This document shows, one piece after another, positions 1 to 8,975 of a DNA stretch of 64,000 nt. Within the stretch, counting starts at the first letter, position 1. Each line of letters starts with the position of its first letter. The translations under genes and the position numbers were made by a program. The notes below the pieces were generated by a model that was not told the origin of the DNA, searched no databases, and saw only the letters and a list, made by a program, of their open reading frames with translations. Source of the DNA: JABMQW01 sp964439935 (GTDB lineage: Bacteria; Fidelibacterota; Marinisomatia; Marinisomatales; TCS56); contig CAYTPW010000007.1 in the NCBI GenBank assembly GCA_964439935.1, positions 98,133 to 162,132 on the forward strand, read 5' to 3'.

Positions 1-1971
1 CTGATGGCTGAAACCGGTCTGAACTACCTGGCGATGCCAGCCCTGCCGACGATAACTCAGGATACTACAATTGTATCCGATTACCGCGAAGCCACCTATC
101 CCTATATGGCTGAGATGGAACATGAGATGGGTACCTTCGATTCGGTTGGCTGTGGCACCTACCTGGACGAAAATCTGCAGACCGTCTATTACGGCTATGC
201 CAGGGGCATTGTGACTCTTCCAAACCCTTACGGCGATCCGATAAAAATTCGCCGGTCGGTGGTAGCTGAAATGGCTGGTGTGGCTCATTCCGACTTCATG
301 TATTTTACCAACACAGAGGAACCAGGCGGAGGACCATATACCGAGGGTGGCACAGTAACCTTTGGCGCCAGTGATGTTCTGGAGGGAAAAGTGCATACCA
401 ATGGCACGATGACCATGAGCAACTTTGGTTGTCCAGAATTTAGAGGTGATGATCGAAGTGCTGTTACCGTTGTCGGTGGTATCAATTTTGGTATGTGCGA
501 TACAAATATATTTTCGGGTACTTGGCTCGATACAGCTGCCGAAAATCCATATCCACCAGATGTTTCCGTTGAATTGGTTAAAAATAGTGCCCATTATACT
601 TTTACAGCCGGTGATCTGCTGGGTCGTATTAATAAAAAAGATTCACTGATCATGACCGAGATCGAATTTCATTCCAACGGATTTACCGCTAGTCAGTGGC
701 CTTATGTAATTCCACCACTCGGAGTAGATGGTCCCGAACCGATCACCTATACCTGGGATACCGACACGACAATTTTTCAAATAGATAATCGCAAAATCGG
801 TTTCGAAAGAAGTTTCAATAATTTAGGGGGCTATGTTCAGGTCGACACCATAATTGCGACGCTGGAAGATTTCGATGGGAATCCCGTTCGTGATGAACTG
901 GATCAATACGATGTCGGCGATACGCTTTTCGTTTCCTCTGTCTCACCCGATTCCGGTAAAGTCTGGCTGGGCGTGATCCAGACAAAACAGGAGTTGGTGT
1001 CGCGGTTTATCTTCACGGTACAGTTTTGGCAACAACAATTCCCGGCCGGTAGCCATGGATTCAGCGCTGGTGAAGAAGTGCTGTTCCATTATTTAGCCCC
1101 GACAGTCGGTGGTCTGAGACAAAAATTTGCCAATTATCACAATCATCCCAACGATGGCAGTGTCTGCCAGACGGCTGGCTTTCACCATTTTGATTTCGAT
1201 CCACCGGCATTGAGCAATTTATCGGCTTGGATCTTACCGCCAACATCTTTTATCGTCGGTGGCCCCAAGGTCATTTATGTCAAGGATGGGCAGGTACAGG
1301 TCAAAGGAATCGTTGATGGGCAGTACACGATCGTAACCGATGCTCCAACCTGGTACCGCCGCCACGACCGCTCAGATCGTTGGGATCGTTGCTATAATAA
1401 TATCTGGCTCACCGATGATATCGTCTACCAGGATTCCAATCCGATCACGGGTGCGGTTACACCACTCTCACCCAACCGGCTGGGACTAATATCTGGTGGA
1501 AATGTAATTATTGCCAATACCGCTTCTAACGGCTGGAAAAACCAACAGGAAGGTCAGGATATCAAGATTAACGCGGCCCTGATGGCCCTGGATGAATCGT
1601 TTGTCTGCCATTACTGGCAGAATACATTGTCTGGTTATTATCAGCCGAACGAAGCCCTACCGACTTTCTCGCATGCTGATGGTCGCGGTCCGTACAAGGA
1701 TATTCATGGATTTCCGCCAACACCAACTTTAACGGGAGCCAGTGATATTCGCGGTACTGTCCACCTCTGGGGTTCCATTAACCAGAGCCGTCGCGGTTAC
1801 ATGAAACGCAATTCACCGGGACCCTATTCAGCTTTTCCGGGCGTTGGTTATGTTAAGGATTATCATTTTGATTATAACCTGTGGATTTACCCACCCCCTA
1901 ATTTTCCACTTACGACCAATTCTGAAGGTGGTGTAAATCTGACTATGCGTACCTATAATGAAATACGCTGA
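1..1971 (+). CDS. PilX-like pilus-associated protein (5' partial)
   Basis: The frame is open from the first base, so the true start lies upstream. The first visible residues (AETGLNYL) match the stretch that follows the hydrophobic helix in PilX-like prepilins, which suggests the missing part is a prepilin leader and helix. The remaining ~655 residues are Gly/Thr/Tyr-rich and look beta-structured. A VHTNGTMTM motif near residue 130 resembles the 'HTN' motif of large PilX/DUF4900-type proteins. The gene ends 61 bp before pilM on the same strand, so it is probably part of the pilus operon, as a minor pilin or tip component. Family assignment is inference from motif and position; no enzymatic motif is visible. 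Confidence 0.45.
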   Translation: MMAETGLNYLAMPALPTITQDTTIVSDYREATYPYMAEMEHEMGTFDSVGCGTYLDENLQTVYYGYARGIVTLPNPYGDPIKIRRSVVAEMAGVAHSDFMYFTNTEEPGGGPYTEGGTVTFGASDVLEGKVHTNGTMTMSNFGCPEFRGDDRSAVTVVGGINFGMCDTNIFSGTWLDTAAENPYPPDVSVELVKNSAHYTFTAGDLLGRINKKDSLIMTEIEFHSNGFTASQWPYVIPPLGVDGPEPITYTWDTDTTIFQIDNRKIGFERSFNNLGGYVQVDTIIATLEDFDGNPVRDELDQYDVGDTLFVSSVSPDSGKVWLGVIQTKQELVSRFIFTVQFWQQQFPAGSHGFSAGEEVLFHYLAPTVGGLRQKFANYHNHPNDGSVCQTAGFHHFDFDPPALSNLSAWILPPTSFIVGGPKVIYVKDGQVQVKGIVDGQYTIVTDAPTWYRRHDRSDRWDRCYNNIWLTDDIVYQDSNPITGAVTPLSPNRLGLISGGNVIIANTASNGWKNQQEGQDIKINAALMALDESFVCHYWQNTLSGYYQPNEALPTFSHADGRGPYKDIHGFPPTPTLTGASDIRGTVHLWGSINQSRRGYMKRNSPGPYSAFPGVGYVKDYHFDYNLWIYPPPNFPLTTNSEGGVNLTMRTYNEIR

Positions 1972-2032
1972 GTGGGTTTCCGGGGAAACAGGCGGAAAAG
2001 ACAGTTAACCTCTTCATAAAGGAAAATTATTA

Positions 2033-3091
2033 GTGTTCGTTGGATTAGATATAGGGCGGCAGTACGTTAAGGCTGTTTTACTTGAGCGAATCAAAGGCGG
2101 TTATAAAGTTCTTGATGCTGGGTCACGGTCAGTACCGGACCCCAACAAGGCCTTTGATCCTGAGATGGTTAATAAAACGTTATGGGTGATGGCCATCAAG
2201 GAACTGCTGCGGCAGATGAAACTCAAACCAAACCGGTTACGGAACCTGGTTACTGCAATCGGTGGATCCAATATTAGTATCAAGCAGATCAGTACGCTTG
2301 AGATGCCCGCCGATGAATTATATAGCGCCATGACCTTTGAAGCCCGCAAGCATATTGCCATGGATGGTACTGATGCTGTGATCGATTTTCAGATCCTGGG
2401 AGCCAATTCCACCGATGTTGATAAAATCGATGTGGCGCTGGTGGCCTGTACAAAAAAGGTGCTCGGCATACATATGGATGTGCTGAAGGATGCCGGACTG
2501 AAACCCGGCTGGGTGGATGCGGATCCAATTGCCCTTTCAAATGCTTTTTTCGCCACTCGCGATTTACCGGAGGACGGGGTAGTGGTTCTGATAGATATAG
2601 GTGCGGAATCGACCTGCCTGGTCGTCCGTGGTAAAACTGATCCCTATTTCACCCGTGATATACCGATCGGTTCCTATCATTTCGTGCGGGGTGTATCGGA
2701 TGCCCGGTCAATGGATTATCTCAGCGCCCAGGATGAATTGTTTAAGACCGGGATTAAGAGCATTCATAAGCCGCCCAAGGAAGGCGCAGAAGATAACATT
2801 ACCATGGATGAACGAACCGTTTTCGATAATTTTGTGGAAGATATTCGCCGGACTCTGCGCTATTATGCCAAGACCACCAGCCAGAGTTTTTTCCTCAAGA
2901 TATTTCTTAGCGGTGGTGCCAGTACCACTGCCGGACTGGCCCTTTATTTACAAGAGAAATTAAACATTGATGTTGCCCTGTTCAATCCGCTGGAAAAATT
3001 TACCGGGGTCGATAAACTGACCTTGCCCAATCCGCAGCAATATGCCATCGCAACCGGGCTGGCGGTCCGTGGAGGATTGGCCAGTGAATAA
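2033..3091 (+). CDS. pilM: Type IV pilus assembly protein PilM (actin-like)
   Basis: PilM is a cytoplasmic actin-fold ATPase that binds the N-terminus of PilN and links the inner-membrane PilNOP complex to the motor. The 352-residue length is usual. Visible nucleotide-binding motifs are the N-terminal VGLDIGRQYVKAV (phosphate 1), IDIGAEST near residue 187 (phosphate 2) and LSGGAST near residue 292 (adenosine). The start is GTG, with AAGGA about 9 bp upstream. It is followed at once by pilN (8 bp overlap), pilO, a PilP-like gene and pilQ, the standard pilMNOPQ order, so the identification is secure. Confidence 0.93.
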   Translation: MFVGLDIGRQYVKAVLLERIKGGYKVLDAGSRSVPDPNKAFDPEMVNKTLWVMAIKELLRQMKLKPNRLRNLVTAIGGSNISIKQISTLEMPADELYSAMTFEARKHIAMDGTDAVIDFQILGANSTDVDKIDVALVACTKKVLGIHMDVLKDAGLKPGWVDADPIALSNAFFATRDLPEDGVVVLIDIGAESTCLVVRGKTDPYFTRDIPIGSYHFVRGVSDARSMDYLSAQDELFKTGIKSIHKPPKEGAEDNITMDERTVFDNFVEDIRRTLRYYAKTTSQSFFLKIFLSGGASTTAGLALYLQEKLNIDVALFNPLEKFTGVDKLTLPNPQQYAIATGLAVRGGLASE

Positions 3092-3686
3092 ATTTATCGT
3101 CATCAATCTCAATCAAGCTGAAAGCCGGGAAAGTAAAATGGAACGCTGGAAGGAATCAGGACGCTGGATCATATTCGGTAGTCTGATTGGTCTGCTGCTT
3201 TTTGCTGATGTTCTTATACTTTATATCAATTTCAATTATAGTCAACTGATACTGACCAAACAGCAGCAGATTGTAGTGGTTAAGGATGAAATAGAACGCC
3301 TGAGGGTGGTGGGTAAGAATCTTTCCAAGGATGATATTCTTGGTCTTGCTGAACTGGAGGATGATCGGATACTGTGGGCTCGGAATCTGGAGCTGCTGGG
3401 AGAAATGACTCCGGATGATATGGCTTTAACAGGGCTGCGTTATACCCAGAATAAATTGACTATCGATGGAATTGCCGTGATCTATGAAGATCAAAAAGAA
3501 TTTGATATTGTTAATTCCTATGTTAAAACACTGAAAAGTAATCAAGAATTTGCCAATGAGTTTACCAGGATACGGTTCAGTTCCTTCGCCCGCCAGGATT
3601 TTCGGGGACAGGATATCGTGCAATTTCAGATCGAAGCATCGATGAAGCGCGCCACCCAAACCGAAAAAGAGCGTCGCCGGAGCTAG
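3084..3686 (+). CDS. pilN: Type IV pilus assembly protein PilN
   Basis: PilN is a bitopic inner-membrane protein of the alignment complex. I place the start at the GTG at 3084, overlapping the end of pilM by 8 bp with GGAGG just upstream; the open frame extends further back but only inside pilM. This gives 200 residues: a short cytoplasmic tail with VINLNQ, comparable to the INLLP motif through which PilN binds PilM; one membrane segment at about residues 20-43; then a coiled-coil and ferredoxin-like periplasmic domain. The sequence itself is divergent; context makes the call firm. Confidence 0.87.
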   Translation: MNKFIVINLNQAESRESKMERWKESGRWIIFGSLIGLLLFADVLILYINFNYSQLILTKQQQIVVVKDEIERLRVVGKNLSKDDILGLAELEDDRILWARNLELLGEMTPDDMALTGLRYTQNKLTIDGIAVIYEDQKEFDIVNSYVKTLKSNQEFANEFTRIRFSSFARQDFRGQDIVQFQIEASMKRATQTEKERRRS

Positions 3687-3689
3687 ATC

Positions 3690-4268
3690 ATGAATACCAA
3701 AAGAAATAGTATTTTTGCTCTGGGATTAATTGTTTTAACATTGCTTTTCTGGGTAGAGGTAAAGGCTTTGCTGGGAGACAAGGCTGATACGCTTTTGGAT
3801 CTTGAAGACCAACAGATTGAGTTGAATGAACAATTGATCAGCGCCCAGATTCTGGCTAATAAACTGGACCAGGTTTACAGTCTGTTCGAGGGTAACCTGG
3901 CCTTATCCAAGTCCGATTCGCTGGCAGAGGATGCTTCGATGCCGTTCATGAGTGACCTGACACGGATATTAAATGATCTTGAAATAACGCTGATCAGCAT
4001 CAAACCCAAGCGTCGGGATGATATGGGAAATCGTATCTTATCGCCCTATGAACTGGTAATAAGATGTAGTTACAGTCAACTTGGTGCATTTATCACCGAA
4101 GTTGAGCGGTCACCGCGCCTGGTGGGCATCAAAGAATTTTTTATCAAGAATGGTATTGAGCGTCTGAAGAGTACGGTTACGGAAGCCCAGCTTGAACAGC
4201 AGGAAGTAGAGCTGAACCTGTATACTCTGACACTGGTTAAAAATTATAAGCGGGATGATTATGAATAA
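3690..4268 (+). CDS. pilO: PilO-like pilus alignment protein
   Basis: A 192-residue bitopic protein with one N-terminal membrane segment (about residues 9-28), a coiled-coil stretch (about 32-65) and a compact C-terminal domain. This is the architecture of PilO/GspM, which dimerises with PilN in the periplasm and supports the secretin. It begins 3 bp after pilN and overlaps the next gene by 14 bp, so it is co-translated with its neighbours. Sequence similarity within PilO is always low; the call rests on topology, size and position. Confidence 0.83.
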   Translation: MNTKRNSIFALGLIVLTLLFWVEVKALLGDKADTLLDLEDQQIELNEQLISAQILANKLDQVYSLFEGNLALSKSDSLAEDASMPFMSDLTRILNDLEITLISIKPKRRDDMGNRILSPYELVIRCSYSQLGAFITEVERSPRLVGIKEFFIKNGIERLKSTVTEAQLEQQEVELNLYTLTLVKNYKRDDYE

Positions 4269-4779
4269 TCGCAGTCGCACTATCTGGTATCTACTGATTT
4301 TTCTGACTGTTTTATCATTGATAGTCACTGTCGTGGTCGCTTACCCGATCCAGCGCGATTGGCGCAATGCCCGGATTCGGGCCAATGAAGAGCGTTTCGG
4401 AACTGACCAGGATCTGGAGGACGTTATTGAATTTCTGGAACAACGTCTCGATCAGCGCAACCGCTACCAGTTTGCACTGGAAGCGGAACCTATGCATTTG
4501 ACCAATGTGATCTACCTGTATGGCGGCAGTGGAATGGCTTATCGAATGCGCAACAAAGACAAATTGCGTGTTACCGCCATTATCGATGGTAAGCAGCAAC
4601 AGGCGCTGATCCAGTATGACAAGCAGAATTACCGCGTGGTGGTCGGTGATTCGGTCGGGGGCGGTGAAGTGGTCTGGATCGACGCAGAAGAAGTTGTGAT
4701 CGTAAAAGGCGATAAGGAAATGCATTACCAGCTGTCAGGTTTATATGTTCCCAGTGAATCATTACAAGAAAAGAATTGA
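4255..4779 (+). CDS. PilP/GspC-like periplasmic linker protein
   Basis: A 174-residue protein occupying the pilP position between pilO and the secretin pilQ. It has one N-terminal membrane helix (about residues 10-29), an acidic helical linker, and a small C-terminal beta domain with alternating hydrophobic residues ending near LSGLYVPSES. PilP and GspC use such a domain to bind the N0 region of the secretin. Unlike most PilP proteins it lacks a lipobox, so it is anchored by a helix as in GspC. The start could be ATG 4255 or the in-frame ATG 4261. Confidence 0.65.
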   Translation: MIMNNRSRTIWYLLIFLTVLSLIVTVVVAYPIQRDWRNARIRANEERFGTDQDLEDVIEFLEQRLDQRNRYQFALEAEPMHLTNVIYLYGGSGMAYRMRNKDKLRVTAIIDGKQQQALIQYDKQNYRVVVGDSVGGGEVVWIDAEEVVIVKGDKEMHYQLSGLYVPSESLQEKN

Positions 4780-4795
4780 AGGAGCTTAAATTCAA

Positions 4796-6268
4796 ATGAA
4801 ACGTTTTACTATGGTTTATCTGTTGGTTTTTCTCTTTATCGGCAACAGTAGCGTTTTCGGCCAGGATGCCGGCACGATTGCAGCCCAGGAAAAAGTAAAT
4901 CCGACGCTGGTAACAATTCATGCCGAAGATGCTTATCTGCCTAGTATTTTATCAATTTTGGCTGAAGAGAGCGGCTATAATATTGTTACCGATCCCAATG
5001 TTAACCAGCAAGACCAGATATCGATTCATCTGGATGAAGTACCGATCGAACAGGCCATCAACCTAGTGGTACGGGCGGTCGGTCTCAGTTATGAAGTGGT
5101 CGGACATTCTTTTCTGGTTGCCGATCCCAAAAAACTGGCCAAGGAAGTAGGAGTTACTTCCCGGGTGATCGAATTGAAATATGCTGAAGCAGCAGAGGTT
5201 AAGAATTTTTTATCTGATTTGACCAAACAGATCCAGGTTGATATCTCCGGTAATAAAATTCTGGTGAATGCCAGTCCCAAAAAAATTGCTGAGATCGAAG
5301 AAGTGGTCCGACAGATCGATGTACCGGCGATCCAGATCCAGCTGGAGACACGGTTAATTGAGATTGGTGTCGATGATGAAGAGAACCTGGGAATCGATTG
5401 GGATCGGCTGGCCCAGTACACAACCATATTGGCAGAGAATGGTGTGCCGCCTTACGAAGGTGCGGGAAGCTGGGTTCATTTTATGGAAAAACCCTCTACA
5501 AGGCCAGGCGGTAGTCCAGAAGAGTATTATGAAGAAGATGATCTGGACCTATTACCAGACAAACTGCAGTTCAATCGATTATATTGGAATGATGTGGATG
5601 ACCAGAATGTGATTCCGCATAATTTCTCGCGGCAAATGCAGGCGTTGGATATTACGCTGGATATGCTGATCAAAGCGAACAAGGCCGAGATCCTGGCCAA
5701 TACCAAACTGGTTACACTCAATGGCCGTGAAGCGGAAATTAAAATGATCGATATTGTGCCATATATTCTCAGCTCCGGTGGTGTCGGCGGGCAGGTCCAG
5801 GTACAGCGGGAGGAGGTCGGTGTTAAATTAAATATTTTACCAACCGTGAATACCGATGGTTACATCACCGTGCGGGTGATGCCGGAAGTATCAACTATTT
5901 TTGAGTTTATCGGCCCGGACAAGAATATACCACGGGTAAAGAGCCGTCAGTCTTTTACGACCATTCGGGTTAAGGACAGTGAAACGATTATCATTGGGGG
6001 GTTGATAAGTCGAGATAAAAAATCGACGGAATGGAAATTTCCAGGATTGCATAAGATTCCCTGGTTGGGCAAAAAACTGTTTACCAGTACAGATTTGGTG
6101 GATCGTAAAACCGATCTGATTATTCAGATTACACCAACCGTAGTAAAAGATGCTTATTCAGATATCAAAAAAACTGGCAATGTTGAAGATTTTGAGGTAA
6201 ATACGATAGAAGAGTTTTACAAAGAACCGGAAGAATCCGGTGGGGATGACGATAATGAAGATAAATAA
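4796..6268 (+). CDS. pilQ: Outer-membrane secretin PilQ/GspD family
   Basis: Forms the multimeric outer-membrane channel for the pilus or secreted substrates. A signal peptide (about residues 1-22, ending VFGQ) is followed by an N0/STN-like domain (about 35-105), an N1 secretin domain (about 115-185) and the C-terminal secretin domain (about 280-465) with hallmark motifs VGVKLNILP, ETIIIGGLI and the closing IPWLGKKLF...RKTDLIIQITP. The N-terminal AMIN peptidoglycan-binding domains usual in PilQ are missing; a stand-alone AMIN-like protein is encoded at 34067-34726. The acidic C-terminal tail overlaps the next gene by 14 bp. A strong GAAGGAG site precedes the ATG. Confidence 0.93.
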   Translation: MKRFTMVYLLVFLFIGNSSVFGQDAGTIAAQEKVNPTLVTIHAEDAYLPSILSILAEESGYNIVTDPNVNQQDQISIHLDEVPIEQAINLVVRAVGLSYEVVGHSFLVADPKKLAKEVGVTSRVIELKYAEAAEVKNFLSDLTKQIQVDISGNKILVNASPKKIAEIEEVVRQIDVPAIQIQLETRLIEIGVDDEENLGIDWDRLAQYTTILAENGVPPYEGAGSWVHFMEKPSTRPGGSPEEYYEEDDLDLLPDKLQFNRLYWNDVDDQNVIPHNFSRQMQALDITLDMLIKANKAEILANTKLVTLNGREAEIKMIDIVPYILSSGGVGGQVQVQREEVGVKLNILPTVNTDGYITVRVMPEVSTIFEFIGPDKNIPRVKSRQSFTTIRVKDSETIIIGGLISRDKKSTEWKFPGLHKIPWLGKKLFTSTDLVDRKTDLIIQITPTVVKDAYSDIKKTGNVEDFEVNTIEEFYKEPEESGGDDDNEDK

Positions 6269-8966
6269 TATTATCCAAAAAACCGCTGTACTGCTGATAA
6301 TCGGAGCGCTCAGTTTAGTCTGGTTCAGTTGCGATGACCGGACTCCAACCGATTCATCTTCAGGTACGGATACCAGCGATGCCGATTACAGTATTTATCT
6401 GGTAGCACAGCCGATGGCAGCGATCACCGGCAGTAACGTTCAGGTTGGGGAAGATCTGGTGGGCAATCAAGTATTCACACAGATAACCGCCCTGCTGGTA
6501 AATACTGAAAATGACCCGGTGGTGCCGGTGGTGGGTCGTACAATCAATTTTACCGCCCGGGTCAGGGGTCAGGAAGTCGGCAGTTTCACGCTTGAAACTG
6601 ATAGTGTTACTAACGATTTCGGTCTGATGGTGGTTGATTTTATCGATGCTGGGGCAGCGGTCGATAATATCGGAACCCAGCCATATGAGGGTATTGTGGT
6701 CACGGCTGAACTGGTACCATCAAATACCAGCACTCCGGCCAGTGATCCCATCAGCAAATTGATTATGTTCAATGTGATTGACACAACGGTTACTCAGGTC
6801 TGGCCATATCGGATGGTGCTTACCCAGGATACGGACGTTATATATGTTGACGGTGGAAATACTAAATCAACTTTTTCAGTTACACTGATGAATTATGCCT
6901 ATCAGCCTCTGGAAGGCCTGGTTGTTCAGGTCGATGCAAATCCTGATACAGTTGGACTGCTGGAATACGGTTACATCGTTACCGATTCCACCGGTAATGG
7001 AACAGTTGAGTTCACCGACACCGGGGATCCTGATGCGGTCGGTACGGTCAATGTCGTCACCAGTTTTACACACCCGGTATTCGGAACGGCTTCCCGCTCG
7101 AAACAGGTGTCAGTGATTGTGCAGGAGGACCAGACCGTAATAAATTTATCTTTAATGGCTCAACCGGTAGTTGGACCAAGCAATAATTTTGTGATTGTTG
7201 GCGAAGATGTGAATGATAACGCCCCCCTTGCTAACGAACAGGTATGGACAAGAATTACCGCCAGCGTGACCGATGGTTCGGGGAACCCGGTCAGTGGGAA
7301 ACTGATCGAATTCATAGCCATTTTCGGTTCCGATACAACTGAAAATAATTTTGATTTGGATTATCTAACGAGTGATGCTCAGGGTCTGGCCTGGGTAAAA
7401 TTTGAAGATAACGGGCAATCGGCTATTGATAATATCGGTACTCCGACCTATGAAGGCGTGACGGTTATTGGATTTATCGATGATGTTATCGCAACGACCA
7501 GGTTCAATGTTTATGACCAGGTCTCGGATATCTGGCCCTATCGTTTGAATCTTTATAAAGATCGCGATTTCATTAACCTTGATAACGGTGCAACCAAAGC
7601 TGAGATAACCGCCGTTTTATCTAATCGTTTGAATAAACCGCTTAAAAATGTCGAATTAACCTTCTCGGCCGATTTAGGTTTTATTAATGATGTTTCCCAG
7701 ACCGACACGACCGGGACAGCAGTTGAATTTTTCACCGACCTGGGCGATCCGGATGATGTCGGTATCTCAAAAATAATAGCTAATTATCAGCATCCATCAT
7801 TCGGCCTTGTATCTGACTCGCTTCAGATTTCAATTATCGATCCATCCAGCTCAGGGATTCCGGCTTACATAGTAATCCCCGCCTCGCATCCCGGTGATAT
7901 TATGGTTACTGGTGGTGGCGGATTAGAATCGACCAATATCTGCGCTCAGGTATACGATGAAAACGGTCTATTGGTGGATATCCCGACTAATGTAACTTTT
8001 GAATTAGGTCCTGCCACTCCCCAGGGAGCTGCCTTTAGTAATGATTTAAGCACAATAACGACTACCAGTACCGATGGTGTAGCCTGCGTATCACTGAATA
8101 GCGGAGAGGAACCTGGCCCCGTTTATGTGCGGGCAACCGTCAACGATACGATCACTGCTACCGGCATACCAGTGATAATCGTAACCGGACCGGCTTTTAA
8201 TATTTTCCCGGATTTGGATGTCACTTCTACGACTCCGATCGGAGGTGGTTTCTATCAGATGGAAGCCGCCGCCCTGGTCTATGATCTGCATGGTAATCCA
8301 GTGGCTGATACAACCTATGTTTACTGGAATATTGATGTATCTCCTCAAGATGCCAATGATACGATCGATGTGCAAATTGAAGGCGTCAGCTTTACAAATA
8401 ATGAAAATATTAATGGCGATAATTATCCCGGGATGGCATTCACAAAGTTGATCTATCCCAGTCATGGTATATTTGATTGGGCACGCATTAAAGCCTATAC
8501 CTATGGCGACAGTGGTGTCGTCGTTATGGATTCGGTGGAAAATGATGCAATAATGGCTTATTATGGCGATAATCTGTTATTGACTTCGACTGTTGTCTAT
8601 TGGGATTTCTCAACGATGGGATTAACAGCTACCGCCCAGTTGATAGCTACCCTGACCGATCATTATGGCAATCCGGTGGAAAATGGCCGTATTCAATTCA
8701 TTGTACCAGCTGGTACGGTTTTCGGAGCCAATCCGGCTATGACCGATGAAAACGGTCAGGCTGGCATTGTGGTTCAATGGGACAGTGGCGTCTGTGCTCC
8801 AATCCCCAATTCGGATCCCCAGCTTTACACGGATTTTACCGCATCCTGCGTTGCAATTCTCTTGGATCCCATGCCGATCACCAGCGATCCGGTTGATGTT
8901 CTGCTGGTTCGAACCTATCAATTACCAAATCCGCCTGCAAACGGAGATGGAAACAGCAATAAATAA
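6255..8966 (+). CDS. Lipoprotein with duplicated Big_1-like Ig modules
   Basis: I choose ATG 6255 (MKINNIIQK) rather than the upstream GTG at 6240, because it gives a clean lipoprotein signal: hydrophobic helix then SLVWFSC, with Cys near residue 26. The 903-residue protein is a chain of bacterial Ig-like (invasin/Big_1 type) domains. A unit of roughly 250-270 residues occurs twice (about residues 50-300 and 300-535): both copies contain NIGTxxYEG, VWPYR/IWPYR with a Lys or Asp-rich stretch, and FTDTGDPD / FTDLGDPD followed by VG. Additional Ig-like domains follow. Its place between the secretin and the assembly ATPase suggests a surface or periplasmic partner of the pilus machine, perhaps an adhesin; this is inference. 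Confidence 0.72.
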   Translation: MKINNIIQKTAVLLIIGALSLVWFSCDDRTPTDSSSGTDTSDADYSIYLVAQPMAAITGSNVQVGEDLVGNQVFTQITALLVNTENDPVVPVVGRTINFTARVRGQEVGSFTLETDSVTNDFGLMVVDFIDAGAAVDNIGTQPYEGIVVTAELVPSNTSTPASDPISKLIMFNVIDTTVTQVWPYRMVLTQDTDVIYVDGGNTKSTFSVTLMNYAYQPLEGLVVQVDANPDTVGLLEYGYIVTDSTGNGTVEFTDTGDPDAVGTVNVVTSFTHPVFGTASRSKQVSVIVQEDQTVINLSLMAQPVVGPSNNFVIVGEDVNDNAPLANEQVWTRITASVTDGSGNPVSGKLIEFIAIFGSDTTENNFDLDYLTSDAQGLAWVKFEDNGQSAIDNIGTPTYEGVTVIGFIDDVIATTRFNVYDQVSDIWPYRLNLYKDRDFINLDNGATKAEITAVLSNRLNKPLKNVELTFSADLGFINDVSQTDTTGTAVEFFTDLGDPDDVGISKIIANYQHPSFGLVSDSLQISIIDPSSSGIPAYIVIPASHPGDIMVTGGGGLESTNICAQVYDENGLLVDIPTNVTFELGPATPQGAAFSNDLSTITTTSTDGVACVSLNSGEEPGPVYVRATVNDTITATGIPVIIVTGPAFNIFPDLDVTSTTPIGGGFYQMEAAALVYDLHGNPVADTTYVYWNIDVSPQDANDTIDVQIEGVSFTNNENINGDNYPGMAFTKLIYPSHGIFDWARIKAYTYGDSGVVVMDSVENDAIMAYYGDNLLLTSTVVYWDFSTMGLTATAQLIATLTDHYGNPVENGRIQFIVPAGTVFGANPAMTDENGQAGIVVQWDSGVCAPIPNSDPQLYTDFTASCVAILLDPMPITSDPVDVLLVRTYQLPNPPANGDGNSNK

Positions 8967-8975
8967 AAGTTAAAC

